Below are positions 1 through 9,849 of a stretch of DNA of 64,000 nt, one piece after another. The stretch comes from Lelliottia wanjuensis (GTDB taxonomy: Bacteria; Pseudomonadota; Gammaproteobacteria; Enterobacterales; Enterobacteriaceae): NCBI RefSeq assembly GCF_030238365.1, contig NZ_JASSOT010000068.1, positions 62,001 through 126,000 of the forward strand, written 5' to 3'. Within the stretch, counting starts at the first letter, position 1. The number at the start of each line of letters is the position of its first letter. Both the position numbers and the translations under genes were made by a program. Under the pieces are notes generated by a model, which searched no databases, had not been told where the DNA came from, and was given only the letters and a program-made list of their open reading frames with translations.

Positions 1-1
1 G

Positions 2-505
2 ATGGGTGCGCAGGTTTCGCATGGGCAGCTGGACACCATCCTGAACTATATCGATATCGGTAAAAAAGAGGGCGCGGATGTCCTGACCGGAGGTCGGCGT
101 AAAGTGCTGGAGGGCGATCTGAAAGACGGGTATTACCTTGAGCCGACGATTCTGTTTGGCAAAAACAGTATGCGCGTCTTCCAGGAGGAGATATTTGGCC
201 CGGTACTGGCGGTCACGACCTTTAAAACGCCGGAAGAGGCGCTGGAGCTGGCCAACGATACGCAATACGGGCTGGGAGCCGGGGTCTGGAGTCGTAACGG
301 GAATCTGGCGTACAAAATGGGGCGCGGCATTCAGGCCGGGCGCGTCTGGACCAACTGTTATCACGCTTATCCGGCCCACGCGGCATTCGGCGGATATAAA
401 CAGTCGGGCATCGGGCGTGAAACCCATAAGATGATGCTGGATCACTATCAACAGACGAAATGTCTGCTGGTGAGTTATTCAGATAAACCGCTGGGACTGT
501 TTTAA
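2..505 (+). CDS. aldB: Aldehyde dehydrogenase AldB, C-terminal part (5' end outside window)
   Basis: This is the last third of an NAD(P)+-dependent aldehyde dehydrogenase; 167 residues are visible and the reading frame is open to the left edge. The sequence shows the family's EEIFGPVL motif and the AFGGYKQSG segment near the C-terminus, and ends in [10 protein letters not shown] as remembered for E. coli AldB (512 residues). The catalytic cysteine lies upstream, outside the window. AldB oxidises acetaldehyde and other small aldehydes in the cytoplasm and is a stationary-phase gene in E. coli. Its TAA stop directly abuts the stop of the convergent yiaU with no base between them, the same neighbour as in E. 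coli. The Met at base 2 is internal, not a start. Confidence 0.93.
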   Translation: MGAQVSHGQLDTILNYIDIGKKEGADVLTGGRRKVLEGDLKDGYYLEPTILFGKNSMRVFQEEIFGPVLAVTTFKTPEEALELANDTQYGLGAGVWSRNGNLAYKMGRGIQAGRVWTNCYHAYPAHAAFGGYKQSGIGRETHKMMLDHYQQTKCLLVSYSDKPLGLF

Positions 506-1465
506 TTATTCCGAGCAGGTCGCCCCCGGGACGGCCTGCTTAATACGCTCGCGAAGACTGTTCAGCACTCCGTCCAGAATGTATTGCACGCGCCACGGCT
601 GATATTCCCGCTTGCGGAAAATAGCCGTCAGATCCAGCCACCACTCCTCCTGATGCGAGAAGCAGGGCATTAAAATCCCCTGTTCAATCTCGCTTTTCAG
701 GCTCTCTTTTGGCGCAAAAACAATACCAAGATGATTACGCGCCAGTTCCAGCGCCGTTTGCGTATTATCACAAATATAGTTTCCGGTGACTTTATAATCC
801 CGAACTTCTTCGCTGCCATGAACGCGAAAACGCCAGATATTGGCATCGTCAACCAGAATGGAATCCAATAAAATACAGGAGTGTTTAATTAAATCGTCCG
901 GGCTGTTAATTGGACGTTTTTGTATATATTCCGGGGTGGCAAACGCGGTGACGGAATATTTTGTCAGCTGATAAGCCACCAGGCTTTCATCTTTCGGCTG
1001 AGCATAGGTAATTAAAATATCGCAGTCGTCGGGGAAAGAGACCCCTTCAGACAATTCGTTGCGATTCGGATTATAGGTTTTCAGGCAAATGCGGATATCG
1101 CCGATCTCTTCGAGCTGGTGGATCACATGGCGGGCGAGGTAGGTGATGATGCCGGTGGGGGCGTAAATCGTCACCCGTCCGCTTTTTTCATGCTTGTAGT
1201 CGGCAATAAAATTAATGAGTTGGATATTTTTATCCAGTGAAGCATTTATATAAGGCAGCAATACCTCACCAAACTGCGTCAGCGCCAGCTGGCGCGTCGT
1301 GCGTTCGAAGACTTTCAATCCGACGCGGGTTTCGAAATCCGAAAGATATTTACTGACGTTCGCCTGCGCCATCCCTAACAAAGCGGCGGCGTCGCCAATG
1401 CTGCCCGTTGCGGCAATGACGGAGATAATTTTTAACTCACGCGGCTTAATCTGTAAATTATTCAT
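506..1465 (-). CDS. yiaU: LysR-family transcriptional regulator YiaU
   Basis: A 319-residue LysR-type regulator with an N-terminal winged helix-turn-helix (about residues 5-65) and a periplasmic-binding-like effector domain. It is divergent from yiaT across about 118 bp, as in E. coli, so it probably controls yiaT and possibly itself; the effector is unknown. I chose the ATG at 1463-1465; a GTG directly before it (1466-1468) is also possible, and neither has a strong Shine-Dalgarno sequence. The region just upstream is very AT-rich (TATATAATATTATATAA), which suits a divergent promoter. Confidence 0.88.
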   Translation of the reverse strand: MNNLQIKPRELKIISVIAATGSIGDAAALLGMAQANVSKYLSDFETRVGLKVFERTTRQLALTQFGEVLLPYINASLDKNIQLINFIADYKHEKSGRVTIYAPTGIITYLARHVIHQLEEIGDIRICLKTYNPNRNELSEGVSFPDDCDILITYAQPKDESLVAYQLTKYSVTAFATPEYIQKRPINSPDDLIKHSCILLDSILVDDANIWRFRVHGSEEVRDYKVTGNYICDNTQTALELARNHLGIVFAPKESLKSEIEQGILMPCFSHQEEWWLDLTAIFRKREYQPWRVQYILDGVLNSLRERIKQAVPGATCSE

Positions 1466-1583
1466 CACGAACGCCCATCTATATGATTTTATATATAATA
1501 TTATATAAACTACTTCGTTGCATCGGCAAATTTGTAACCATTATTATTCGCCTCGTTTGTTAGGCATTTAATGGATACAGGGA

Positions 1584-2324
1584 ATGATTATCAAAAAGAA
1601 TTTGCTCATCACCGCAACGTTATTTTTCGCCTCATCCGCTATGGCGGGTGAATTTTCATTGGGTGCGGGCGCTGTTTTCAATGAATCGCCTTACAAAGGG
1701 TATAACGAAAATACGACGGCGGTTCCGCTGATTAGTTATGAAGGCGATAACTTCTACGTGCGTCAGACCACGGCCGGTTGGGCCTTCTGGAAAGACAGTA
1801 AGAATGAACTGAGCCTGACGGCGTCCTGGATGCCGCTGCACTTCGATCCCGACGACAACGATGACCACGCGATGAAGCAGCTCGACGAGCGCAAAGCGTC
1901 GGTGTTTGTGGGCGGCGCGTACTATCGCCACGAAAGCTGGGGTAGCCTGAAGTTCGGCGTCGCGGGCGATGCAATGGACGAAAGCGGCGGCGTGGTCGGT
2001 GAAATTACCTACTTCCATCCGATCCGCATGGAGCGTCTGACGCTGATTCCAGCCGTGGGCGTGTTCTACTACGACGAAAGCTTTAACGACTATTACTACG
2101 GTGTTTCCGGAAAAGAGTCTCGTCACAGCGGCCTGAACGAATACAGCGCGGGTGATAGCTGGAACCCGTACGTTGCGCTGACCGCAAAGTATCAACTGAC
2201 GCAGAACCTGTTCCTGAACGCCAGCGCGGCTTACACCGTCTTGCCGGATGACGTCAAAAACAGTCCGATGGTTGATCGCGATGACAGCTTCGTGCTGATG
2301 ACCGGCGTGAGCTGGCGCTTCTAA
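1584..2324 (+). CDS. yiaT: MipA/OmpV-family outer membrane protein YiaT
   Basis: A 246-residue protein with a clear signal peptide (about residues 1-21, ending SAMA) followed by a beta-rich domain that ends in WRF, the terminal-aromatic signature of outer-membrane barrels. The middle matches the MipA/OmpV family (ESPYKGY, PLISYEGDNFYVRQT). E. coli YiaT is the same length and sits beside yiaU. The function is not established; MipA itself is a scaffold for murein synthesis. Expression is probably under YiaU, given the divergent arrangement. A 13-bp hairpin lies downstream at 2386-2418. Confidence 0.9.
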   Translation: MIIKKNLLITATLFFASSAMAGEFSLGAGAVFNESPYKGYNENTTAVPLISYEGDNFYVRQTTAGWAFWKDSKNELSLTASWMPLHFDPDDNDDHAMKQLDERKASVFVGGAYYRHESWGSLKFGVAGDAMDESGGVVGEITYFHPIRMERLTLIPAVGVFYYDESFNDYYYGVSGKESRHSGLNEYSAGDSWNPYVALTAKYQLTQNLFLNASAAYTVLPDDVKNSPMVDRDDSFVLMTGVSWRF

Positions 2325-2385
2325 GTCTCAACAAGCGGTCCTCAGGGATGAGGGCTGCTTCACTCCCTTCCCCGGTGGTGCTGTG

Positions 2386-2418
2386 CCTGCCCGACCTGCG
2401 ATTGTCAGGTCGGGTAGG
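2386..2418. repeat. 13-bp inverted repeat (hairpin) downstream of yiaT
   Basis: CCTGCCCGACCTG (2386-2398) pairs with CAGGTCGGGTAGG (2406-2418), with one G-T wobble and a 7-base loop. No U-tract follows, so it is not a standard intrinsic terminator. It may be a REP-like element or an mRNA 3' end. Nothing else recognisable was seen between yiaT and hicA. Confidence 0.55.
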
Positions 2419-2607
2419 TTTAGCGTCGTCGGGCTTTACGATCCTGCCTGCAAATTCAGATGTAACCCTCTCTCTTGCATATTCTCTTTGCGTAGCCCCT
2501 TCCTGCTTTCAATTTCACATACTGCACCCGCACAGCCAATGCATTATCGTGATCTCAGTAGTCATTTAGGGTGTGTATTGTGTGTATAATCATGGAGGAA
2601 TTGGGAT

Positions 2608-2793
2608 GTGAAAAGTGCGGACGTCATTACCCTCCTCGTCAAACATGGCTGGAAGTGTGTAAGAACCAAGGGAAGTCACCATCAATTTCACCATCCACAG
2701 CGTAAAGGGCTGGTAACTGTTCCTCATCCTCAAAAGGATATTAAACCTGGAACCCTTGCTCAAATCTGGCGGCAAGCGGGGATCAAACCGTAA
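2608..2793 (+). CDS. hicA: HicA-type mRNA interferase toxin
   Basis: A 61-residue protein of the HicA/YcfA family, small dsRBD-fold ribonucleases that cleave mRNA when free of antitoxin. The conserved active-site region GSHHQF (His24) is present, as is the VPHP-K-I-GTL pattern typical of the family. The start is GTG (2608-2610), supported by GGAGGA at 2594-2599. An ATG at 2606 is in another frame. It is followed 16 bp later by hicB, the usual toxin-antitoxin order. This pair is not at this place in E. coli K-12 and looks like an acquired accessory module. Confidence 0.88.
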   Translation: MKSADVITLLVKHGWKCVRTKGSHHQFHHPQRKGLVTVPHPQKDIKPGTLAQIWRQAGIKP

Positions 2794-2809
2794 ATATGCA
2801 GGAGTTAGT

Positions 2810-3217
2810 ATGTTCTACCCGGCTTATATTCATTCCGATAAAGATGGCAGCGCGAGCGGTTTCTTCCCTGATGTGCCGGGGTGCTTTTTTGCGGGCGATT
2901 CTCTTGATGAGGCATTCCAGGATGCGCGCAGCGCCTTAACCGTTCATTTCGAAGCGCTGTATGAAATGGAAGAAGTGCTCCCTTCGCCTGGTGTCGTAGA
3001 AGAGCATCTGAAAAAGAATTCGGGCGATTACACGGGTGGGCAGTGGCTGTTGGTGGATATCAATATGAAGCAATTCGACGGCAGAGCAGAGCGAATCAAT
3101 ATCACTATGCCCCGTCGTTTGTTGCTGAAAATTGACTCTTTTGTCAGTGAGCATCCTCAGTTCAGTAACCGAAGCGCCTTCCTGGCAGAGGCAGCACGGC
3201 GCGTGCTGCCTGGATGA
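2810..3217 (+). CDS. hicB: HicB-type antitoxin
   Basis: A 135-residue antitoxin partner of HicA. The N-terminal half has the HicB RNase H-like fold (YPAYIHSDKDGSASGFFPDVPGC as a pattern of short motifs, with SGFFPDVPGC the hallmark). The C-terminal segment, about residues 92-133, looks like a ribbon-helix-helix or Arc-type DNA-binding domain (INITMPRRLLLKID...). It should neutralise HicA and autoregulate the operon. The ATG at 2810 has AGGAG at 2800-2804; the frame is open further upstream, but that overlaps hicA and has no good ribosome site. Confidence 0.88.
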   Translation: MFYPAYIHSDKDGSASGFFPDVPGCFFAGDSLDEAFQDARSALTVHFEALYEMEEVLPSPGVVEEHLKKNSGDYTGGQWLLVDINMKQFDGRAERINITMPRRLLLKIDSFVSEHPQFSNRSAFLAEAARRVLPG

Positions 3218-3234
3218 TGTGATAACAACGGGCT

Positions 3235-5190
3235 TTACACCTCATCCACCCATATCCGCATTTCGCCCTCTCCACGGTTGGCCCAGCTAAACCACGGAAT
3301 AAATGTCAGCGTCTGATTGTGTGATGCAGCCGGCGCGCGATCATATTGCCAGAGCGGTTGCGATTCGGACTCAGTGGCGCGGTGTGCAATGCCTTCAGCC
3401 TGAATCAGCATCTTGTGGGCGAATAACCCTTTCCCTTCGAAAACACGGAAGGCGCTATCGGCGGGCAGCGACAGATTGTGTAATCCCGGACCGTTATCCA
3501 CTTCTTCCAGGCAATAGACCAGCGGGCCGCGCTGCACCGCCACTTTGCCCGCCTGCTGGCGCACCTGCGGGTTGCCGTACAGACGGCGGACCGGCATCGG
3601 GAGCGTCAGGGTGATGGAATCTCCCTCCTGCCAGCGGCGGGTGAGGTAACAATATCCCTGACGCACATCGCCGGTCACGATTTCACCATTCAGTGCCACC
3701 CGTGGCGTGTCGCACCAGTCCGGCAGTCGCAGCGCGAGAGTGTGCTCGACCTGAACCGGCGAGGTGATGTCGATGTTCACCTGATCCTGCCACGGATAGT
3801 GACCGCTAATACGCAGCTGCAGCTCGTTATCGCCCACCGGAATCACCGCGCTGTTGCCGACGTAGAGGTTGATAAAGAGCGCATCCGGGCGCGCGGTGTA
3901 GATGTAGTGACCCAGCGAGGTCAGCACGCGGGCGATATTCGGCGGGCAGCAGGCGCAGCCGAACCAGCGCTGACGAATGGGTTTCACGTGATCGTAGATA
4001 TGATTGAAGGCCAGCGTTTTGGGATGCACCTCCAGCGGATTCACGTAGAAAAAGTGTTTGCCGTCCAGCGCCATCCCGCCCAGAACGGTGTTGTATAACG
4101 CCCGCTCCATGACGTCGGCGTACTGGCTATCCGCCTCCATCTCCAGCATCCGGCGGGCGAACATCATCAGGCCAATCGACGCGCAGCTTTCGGCATAGAC
4201 CGTATCGTTCGGCAGATCGTAGTCGCTGCTGAAAGCTTCACCGCTGCTCTGGGAGCCGATCCCGCCCGTAATATAGAGCTGACGCTGCACCATGTTATTC
4301 CACAGGCGCAGGCAGTCCTGACGTTTGCTTTCATCCCCGCTCAGTCGCGCGAGGTGCGCCACGCCGGTCATCAGGTAGACGAAGCGCACGGCGTGCCCGA
4401 TGGCCGTTTGCTGCTCGGCGAGAGGCTGATGCGCCTGGCTGTAGGCTTTGTCTTTGACCATCCACGCCGGGCCGTACGTATTCCAGTGCGACGTTCTGCC
4501 GCGTTTTTCATATTCGATATCGTAAAAGTGCGGCTGCGCGCCGCGCTCCTCAACGAAATATTTCACCAGGGCCAGATAGCGTGGCTCCTGGGTGACGTCG
4601 TACAGGCGCATTAACGCCAGCTCGATTTCGGGATGACCCGGGTAGCCGTGCAGCTGGTTTTCACCGGGGCCAAACACGCTGTCGATGTGGTCCGCCAGTT
4701 TGCACACCACCGCTAACAGCGTGCGTTTGCCGGTGCCCTGGAAGTACGCCACGCCCGCTTCAATCATATGCCCGGCACAGTAAAGTTCGTGGCACTCCGC
4801 GAGGTTGGTCCAGCGTTCGCCCGGTGCCTTCACGGTGAAATAGGTGTTGAGATAGCCATCGTCGCATTGGGCGGCGGCCACCAGGTCAATCACCTCGTCG
4901 GCGGTTTTCTCAAGCGCCGGATCGGGTTTCTGGCACAGGGACCACGCTACGGCCTCAAGCCACTTGGCGACATCGCTGTCCTGGAAAACCATGCCGTAAA
5001 ACTCCCCTTGCTCCAGCCCGGCAGCAATACGGAAATTGGTTATAGCGTGGCTCGGCTCTGCTTCCGGGATGCGGTCGTTTAGCGCATCCCATTGATAAGG
5101 AATGACCACATCACGTACCAGCTGTTGATACTGGCCGAGGAAGGGATCGTTGATTTTGAGCTTATGCAGGTCGGGTTCCATGATGGACAT
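3235..5190 (-). CDS. GH127 beta-L-arabinofuranosidase
   Basis: A 651-residue protein of glycoside hydrolase family 127 (HypBA1-like), which removes beta-L-arabinofuranose from oligosaccharides with a cysteine nucleophile held near zinc. The active-site pieces are visible: GEAF (Glu318, acid/base equivalent), YAESC (Glu334 and Cys336, metal ligands) and GCACCPPN (Cys414 nucleophile, Cys415 ligand). There is no signal peptide, so the enzyme is cytoplasmic and must act on imported substrate. It is the second gene of an operon with a GPH-type symporter 10 bp upstream and faces hicB with a 17-bp gap. Absent at this site in E. coli K-12. The exact substrate is an inference. Confidence 0.9.
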   Translation of the reverse strand: MSIMEPDLHKLKINDPFLGQYQQLVRDVVIPYQWDALNDRIPEAEPSHAITNFRIAAGLEQGEFYGMVFQDSDVAKWLEAVAWSLCQKPDPALEKTADEVIDLVAAAQCDDGYLNTYFTVKAPGERWTNLAECHELYCAGHMIEAGVAYFQGTGKRTLLAVVCKLADHIDSVFGPGENQLHGYPGHPEIELALMRLYDVTQEPRYLALVKYFVEERGAQPHFYDIEYEKRGRTSHWNTYGPAWMVKDKAYSQAHQPLAEQQTAIGHAVRFVYLMTGVAHLARLSGDESKRQDCLRLWNNMVQRQLYITGGIGSQSSGEAFSSDYDLPNDTVYAESCASIGLMMFARRMLEMEADSQYADVMERALYNTVLGGMALDGKHFFYVNPLEVHPKTLAFNHIYDHVKPIRQRWFGCACCPPNIARVLTSLGHYIYTARPDALFINLYVGNSAVIPVGDNELQLRISGHYPWQDQVNIDITSPVQVEHTLALRLPDWCDTPRVALNGEIVTGDVRQGYCYLTRRWQEGDSITLTLPMPVRRLYGNPQVRQQAGKVAVQRGPLVYCLEEVDNGPGLHNLSLPADSAFRVFEGKGLFAHKMLIQAEGIAHRATESESQPLWQYDRAPAASHNQTLTFIPWFSWANRGEGEMRIWVDEV

Positions 5191-5200
5191 GTTGTTCTCC

Positions 5201-6601
5201 TCAGGACTGAACGTGACGCTGGCGCAGGTCGGTGGAAATGCGCGACATCATCGGGTTATTGAGTCTGCACCAGCGAATCGAGATCGCCAGCAGCAAGTGG
5301 AAAAGGGCTGGCAGCAGCGTTTCCATGGTGGTGATACCGGATAGCGACGCAGGGGTTTGATTGCCCACGCCGGGCTGATAGGCGACGAAGATAAAGACCA
5401 GGCTGATGATCCCCGCGCTGGAGGCCCATGCCAGCTTGATGAAAAAGAGGTTAAAGGCGAAGTTCATCCCTGATGAACGCACGCCGGTTTTCCACTCGCC
5501 GTAGTCGTCGGCAAAAGCCATCAGCGAAAAGTGCAGGGGAAGCGTAAAACCGAGGATCACCCCGTTGCCCAGAATCACAGCCAGCCACAGGGTTTGGTAC
5601 GCCGGGCCGGTTGGCAGGAACCACATCCCTAACGCCAGCGCGGCCAGCACCAGGTTGGTGGTGGAGTACAGTTTCACCGTATCAATACGACGGGTGAGCG
5701 GGCTGACGATCACCGCACCGAGAATGGCGGCAAAGGTCACCATGGTGAAGAACAGCGAAGTATAGGCCGTGCTGCCCTGCAGTACGTAGGTGATGAAATA
5801 CATGTACCCGCCGCCGCGGATGTTAAAGACGTTAATCAGCAGAAAAGACATCACCAGCATCAATAAAAGCTGATCGTTGTTACGCAGCCCAGCCAGATGC
5901 TCGCGCAGGGTAAAGCGGCCCATCAATGCCAGCGGGACGCGCTCGCGCACCCAGAAGAAGCAGCACAGGAACATCACCACGGCGATAGCGCACAGCACGC
6001 CGACACCCAGCTGATACCCCTGCGCCACATTGCCCTGACCCAGTGCCTCAACCAGCCACGGCAGGCCGACGGAGACTAAAAATCCCGCCACGCCGCACAG
6101 CACAAAGCGCCAGGACTGACAGGAAATCACCTCGCTGTGGCGGGTGGTCATGGTGTTGATCAGCGCGCAGTAGGGCACGTTGATCGCGGTGTAGCCGACG
6201 GACAGCAGCAGATAGGTACCGAACGCCCAGGCGATTTTGACCCCCATACTCGCTTCCGGCACGGTGAAGGTCAGGACGCCGATAATCCCGATGGGGAAAG
6301 CGATCCACAGCTGCCAGGGACGAAAGCGCCCCCAGCGGCTCTGGGTCCGGTCAGCAATCACCCCCATAATCGGGTCGGAAATGGCGTCAAATACGCGTAG
6401 GGCAATAAACAGCGTGCCGACCAGCGCGGGCGTTAAACCAAAGACATCGGTATAGAAAAAGGTGAGAAAGTTCATGATCAGGCAGGTAATTACCGTCCCG
6501 CCAGCATCACCCAGGCCGTAGCCAATTTTCTCGCGCACGGACAGGCGATCGTCGGCGGCCTGTTGTACGACATCGGTTTGCGTAATCGGAGTGGAAGTCA
6601 T
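5201..6601 (-). CDS. GPH-family sugar:cation symporter (MFS fold)
   Basis: A 466-residue, about 12-helix transporter of the glycoside-pentoside-hexuronide:cation symporter family (relatives: MelB, XynB/YagG, YicJ). The N-terminal segment [13 protein letters not shown] and the [13 protein letters not shown] loop are family signatures. I chose the ATG at 6599-6601, with AGGAGTT at 6607-6613; the frame extends further upstream but without a ribosome site. It lies 10 bp before the GH127 gene in one operon and is divergent from an AraC regulator, so it most likely imports the arabinose-containing oligosaccharide that GH127 cleaves. Confidence 0.88.
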   Translation of the reverse strand: MTSTPITQTDVVQQAADDRLSVREKIGYGLGDAGGTVITCLIMNFLTFFYTDVFGLTPALVGTLFIALRVFDAISDPIMGVIADRTQSRWGRFRPWQLWIAFPIGIIGVLTFTVPEASMGVKIAWAFGTYLLLSVGYTAINVPYCALINTMTTRHSEVISCQSWRFVLCGVAGFLVSVGLPWLVEALGQGNVAQGYQLGVGVLCAIAVVMFLCCFFWVRERVPLALMGRFTLREHLAGLRNNDQLLLMLVMSFLLINVFNIRGGGYMYFITYVLQGSTAYTSLFFTMVTFAAILGAVIVSPLTRRIDTVKLYSTTNLVLAALALGMWFLPTGPAYQTLWLAVILGNGVILGFTLPLHFSLMAFADDYGEWKTGVRSSGMNFAFNLFFIKLAWASSAGIISLVFIFVAYQPGVGNQTPASLSGITTMETLLPALFHLLLAISIRWCRLNNPMMSRISTDLRQRHVQS

Positions 6602-6824
6602 TCGATAACTCCTCGTGAATAGGATTTTATTATGTTCTGCAAGGTACCCGATTAATTCTGCACTGAAAGTCGGTGCCAACAAGGGAAGGGAAAAGTATAA
6701 AAAGGTGACGATTCCGACCTGATGATGAAAATGTGATTTCGATCGAGCGAATAAGCAATTATTCATTAATAATCAATGTGAAATAGGCTTAATCAGACGT
6801 TTTAAAGCGGGAAAATGAATACTC

Positions 6825-7643
6825 ATGCTCGAATTATCCATAGCGCTTCCGGTTAAGGTACAAAACGGCGGACTGTTCATTTCACGCGGCGTCGGGCGTC
6901 ACCCTGCGCGCAAGCTGACCTCATGGGAAATTATCTTTGTTGAGAAAGGGACATTAACGATCCAGGAGGAAAACAGAGTTTTTACCGTGAACGCGGGAGA
7001 GAGTTTGTTGCTGTGGCCGAATCGTCGCCACGTGGGGACGGAGGATTTCCCGGCCGATCTGCGGTTTTACTGGCTGCATTTTGATATCGAAGGCCAGCCG
7101 TCGGAATTAGAGGGTTTTACCAGGCTCGCCATCGAGCAATATTGCCGCGTCCAGGACGCATCCTGTGTGGTCTCTCTTTTCCGCCAGTTTCTGACGGAGC
7201 AGGAGAAATTCCAGCGCAGCGCCGCACTCGAATTCTTGCTCTTGCTGATACTCCAGCAAATTTCCCTGTCGCCTGGAAGTGAGGAGAATAAGGACGAGTC
7301 GGGCACGACGATTGCGTGGAAGGCGAAACAAATTATCCGCACGCAATTTCACCTCAGCCTCTCGACGTCGCAGCTGGCAAAAGAACTGCACTGTAATGCG
7401 GATTATCTCGGGCGCGTTTTTCGGCGCACCTTTCATTTAACCCTGACCGAGGCGATCCATCGCCAGCGCGTCCGATCTGCGGAGAAGCTGTTGCTTGATG
7501 ATTCGGCTTCCCTCACGGAAGTTGCCGCCCGCTGCGGCTTCAACGATGTCGGCTATTTCCGTCAGATATTTCGTAAACATACCGGGCTAACCCCCGCCGT
7601 CTGGAAACGGCGGTACTGTAAGGAACATATTAATTCCGGCTGA
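6825..7643 (+). CDS. AraC-family transcriptional regulator of the GH127/symporter operon
   Basis: A 272-residue regulator with an N-terminal cupin sugar-sensing domain (about residues 10-90; WEIIFVEKGTL, AGESLLLWPNRRH) and a C-terminal double helix-turn-helix (about residues 165-265; FHLSLSTSQLAKELHCN..., FNDVGYFRQIFRKHTGLTP). It is divergent from the symporter across 223 bp, the typical arrangement for an activator of the neighbouring catabolic operon. The inducer is probably an arabinofuranoside (inference). Its stop codon abuts that of the convergent sgbE. Confidence 0.88.
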   Translation: MLELSIALPVKVQNGGLFISRGVGRHPARKLTSWEIIFVEKGTLTIQEENRVFTVNAGESLLLWPNRRHVGTEDFPADLRFYWLHFDIEGQPSELEGFTRLAIEQYCRVQDASCVVSLFRQFLTEQEKFQRSAALEFLLLLILQQISLSPGSEENKDESGTTIAWKAKQIIRTQFHLSLSTSQLAKELHCNADYLGRVFRRTFHLTLTEAIHRQRVRSAEKLLLDDSASLTEVAARCGFNDVGYFRQIFRKHTGLTPAVWKRRYCKEHINSG

Positions 7644-8339
7644 TCACTGGCCGTAATAGGCGTTTGCTCCGTGCTTACGCAGGTAATGTTTGTCCAGCAG
7701 CTCCTGCTGCATGGTCGGCAATTGCGGCGCTAGCTGGTGGGAGAACAGGCCCATATAGGCGCACTCTTCCAGCACCACGGCGTTGTGGACGGCGTCGGCG
7801 GCATCTTTGCCCCAGGCAAAAGGACCGTGGGAATGGACCAGCACGGCGGGGATCTGCATCGGATTTAAGTCGCGCTCCTCGAAGGTCTTGATGATCACCT
7901 CCCCGGTTTGATACTCGTACTCCCCGGCGATTTCGGCGTGGGTCATCAGCCGCGTGCAGGGAACGTCGCCATAGAAATAGTCCGCATGGGTGGTGCCCCA
8001 CGCCGGGAGATCCAGCCCGGCCTGCGACCAGATGGTCGCGTGGCGTGAGTGGGTGTGGACGATACCGCCCATCTCCGGGTAGCGGCGATATAGCGCCAGG
8101 TGCGTTGGCGTGTCAGATGACGGTTTTTTGCTGCCTTCCACCACCTTACCGGTGGCGATCTCCACGACCACCATGTCCTCAGCGGTCATCACCTCGTACT
8201 CAACGCCAGACGGCTTGATGACCATCAGGCCACTATCGCGATCCACGGCGCTGACGTTGCCCCAGGTAAAGGTCACTAGCCCGTGGGCGGGCAGCGCCAG
8301 GTTTGCTGCCAGGACTTCCGCTTTCAGTTGCTCTAGCAT
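7644..8339 (-). CDS. sgbE: L-ribulose-5-phosphate 4-epimerase SgbE (YiaS)
   Basis: A 231-residue class II aldolase-fold epimerase converting L-ribulose 5-phosphate to D-xylulose 5-phosphate. The zinc ligands known from AraD are at the same positions: Asp76 (SSDTPTH), His95 and His97 (HTHS) and His171 (HSHGPF). The start ATG at 8337-8339 overlaps the end of sgbU by 7 bp, which indicates translational coupling; the longer upstream frame lies inside sgbU. It is the last gene of the yiaKLX1X2PQRS operon and delivers the product to the pentose phosphate pathway. Confidence 0.95.
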   Translation of the reverse strand: MLEQLKAEVLAANLALPAHGLVTFTWGNVSAVDRDSGLMVIKPSGVEYEVMTAEDMVVVEIATGKVVEGSKKPSSDTPTHLALYRRYPEMGGIVHTHSRHATIWSQAGLDLPAWGTTHADYFYGDVPCTRLMTHAEIAGEYEYQTGEVIIKTFEERDLNPMQIPAVLVHSHGPFAWGKDAADAVHNAVVLEECAYMGLFSHQLAPQLPTMQQELLDKHYLRKHGANAYYGQ

Positions 8340-9193
8340 GTCATGCCTCCTTCCTGCATACGGGCTTCGATCCAGCGCCGCGCTTCGATAATTTCCAGTA
8401 CCGGCTCTTTGGCTTTTTCGGTCCACATCTCAATGAGAAATGCGCCGCGATAGTTGAGCTGATTCAGGGTGTTAAACACGCCGACGAAATCGACACAGCC
8501 TTCGCCGAACGGCACATCGCGAAACTGTCCTGGGCTTTGTTCGGTGACGGGCTGCGTGTCTTTCAGGTGGATGGCGGCGATCCGGTCGATGCCGAGCGTC
8601 AGTTCGGCGGTGACATCGTTGCCCCACGCGCTCAGGTTGCCGACGTCGGGATAGACGCTAAACCATGGCGACTTAAGCATGTCATCCCACTTTTTCCACT
8701 TGCTGATGGAGTTCATGAACGCGGTATCCATGATCTCCACGGCAAGCATCACCTGCGCGGCAGCGGCTTGTTCTACCGCCCACGCCAGCCCTTCGGCAAA
8801 ACGCTGCTGGGTGCCTGCATCGTGCTCCTCGTAATAGACGTCGTAACCCGCCAGCTGGATGGTGCGAATCCCCAGATCGCGCGCCAGTTTGATAGCTCTG
8901 GTCATGATCTCGCGCGCGCGTTCGCGCACGGACTCGTCGCGGCTGCCGAACGGGAAACGACGGTGCGCCGACAGGCACATGGACGGAATCGCGACGCCGG
9001 TTTCCAGCATCGCTTCGACCAGCGAGGCGCGCTGGGTGGTGCTCCACTCCAGTCTGGATAAGCGCTCGTCGGTTTCATCCACCGACATTTCGACGAAATC
9101 AAAGCCGCAGCTTTTGGCTAGCACCAGGCGCTCCGGCCAGGAGAGGTCCTTCGACAGCGCTTTTTCATAAATCCCTAACGGATGCTGACGCAT
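8333..9193 (-). CDS. sgbU: L-xylulose-5-phosphate 3-epimerase SgbU (YiaR)
   Basis: A 286-residue TIM-barrel (xylose isomerase-like) epimerase converting L-xylulose 5-phosphate to L-ribulose 5-phosphate, equivalent to UlaE. Metal-binding acidic and histidine residues lie in the motifs [18 protein letters not shown] and IHLKDTQP. Full length for the family (286 in E. coli). It follows sgbH by 2 bp and overlaps sgbE by 7 bp, so the last three genes are tightly coupled. Confidence 0.95.
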   Translation of the reverse strand: MRQHPLGIYEKALSKDLSWPERLVLAKSCGFDFVEMSVDETDERLSRLEWSTTQRASLVEAMLETGVAIPSMCLSAHRRFPFGSRDESVRERAREIMTRAIKLARDLGIRTIQLAGYDVYYEEHDAGTQQRFAEGLAWAVEQAAAAQVMLAVEIMDTAFMNSISKWKKWDDMLKSPWFSVYPDVGNLSAWGNDVTAELTLGIDRIAAIHLKDTQPVTEQSPGQFRDVPFGEGCVDFVGVFNTLNQLNYRGAFLIEMWTEKAKEPVLEIIEARRWIEARMQEGGMTC

Positions 9194-9195
9194 GG

Positions 9196-9849
9196 TTATT
9201 CTCCCCAGATGTCGCGGATTTGCGTGTGGAACTCATTTGCCACCTGCGATGGGTTGGCGGCCCCAGCCAGCGCCCGTCCGGCGATGAAGGCTTTGACGTT
9301 AATCTCGCGGAACAGCGGTAAATCTGTCGGGGTGATGCCGCCGGTGATGGAGAGCTGCAGACCGATATCTGACAGAGCTTTCATCCTGGCGAGATCGTCT
9401 TCGCCCCACTGTTGGCCGCTGGCCTGGGCGTCACGCCCGCGATGGTAAATCGCCTGTTTCACCCCGACGCGATGCCACGCGCGCGCGTCGTCCAGGGTCC
9501 AGTTACCGAATAGCTCCATCTGGATTTCGCACCCGCGCGCGGCAGCCACCGCGTGGCCTTTTTCTACCGTCGCCAATGGTGCGGCGCAGATTATCGTCAT
9601 CCAGTTCGCGCCCGCGTCAAAGGCCTGTTGCGCCAGCGTTTCGCCTGCGTCGGCCACTTTCCAGTCGGCGACGATGATTTTGTCCGGGCACTGCTGGCGC
9701 AACGCGCGGACCGCCGAAAGACCCTCGGTGAGGCACAGAATGGTGCCCGCTTCGACGATATCGACATGATCGTGCAGCAGCGCGACATCGCGCTGGGCGG
9801 CCTGAAGGCTGGTGTGGTCGAGCGCCAGCTGTAGTAATGGTCGGCTCAT
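9196..9849 (-). CDS. sgbH: 3-keto-L-gulonate-6-phosphate decarboxylase SgbH (YiaQ)
   Basis: A 217-residue orotidine-decarboxylase-suprafamily enzyme that decarboxylates 3-keto-L-gulonate 6-phosphate to L-xylulose 5-phosphate with Mg2+. The active-site residues described for this enzyme fall at the same numbers: Asp11, Glu33, Asp62, Lys64 and Asp67 (ADWKVAD). Its ATG overlaps the lyxK stop by 4 bp. Paralogue of UlaD. It acts after LyxK in the yia/sgb pathway. Confidence 0.95.
   Translation of the reverse strand: MSRPLLQLALDHTSLQAAQRDVALLHDHVDIVEAGTILCLTEGLSAVRALRQQCPDKIIVADWKVADAGETLAQQAFDAGANWMTIICAAPLATVEKGHAVAAARGCEIQMELFGNWTLDDARAWHRVGVKQAIYHRGRDAQASGQQWGEDDLARMKALSDIGLQLSITGGITPTDLPLFREINVKAFIAGRALAGAANPSQVANEFHTQIRDIWGE

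Noticed and set aside
2348..2589. Small open frames between yiaT and hicA
   Set aside because: No ribosome site or family match; they overlap a hairpin.
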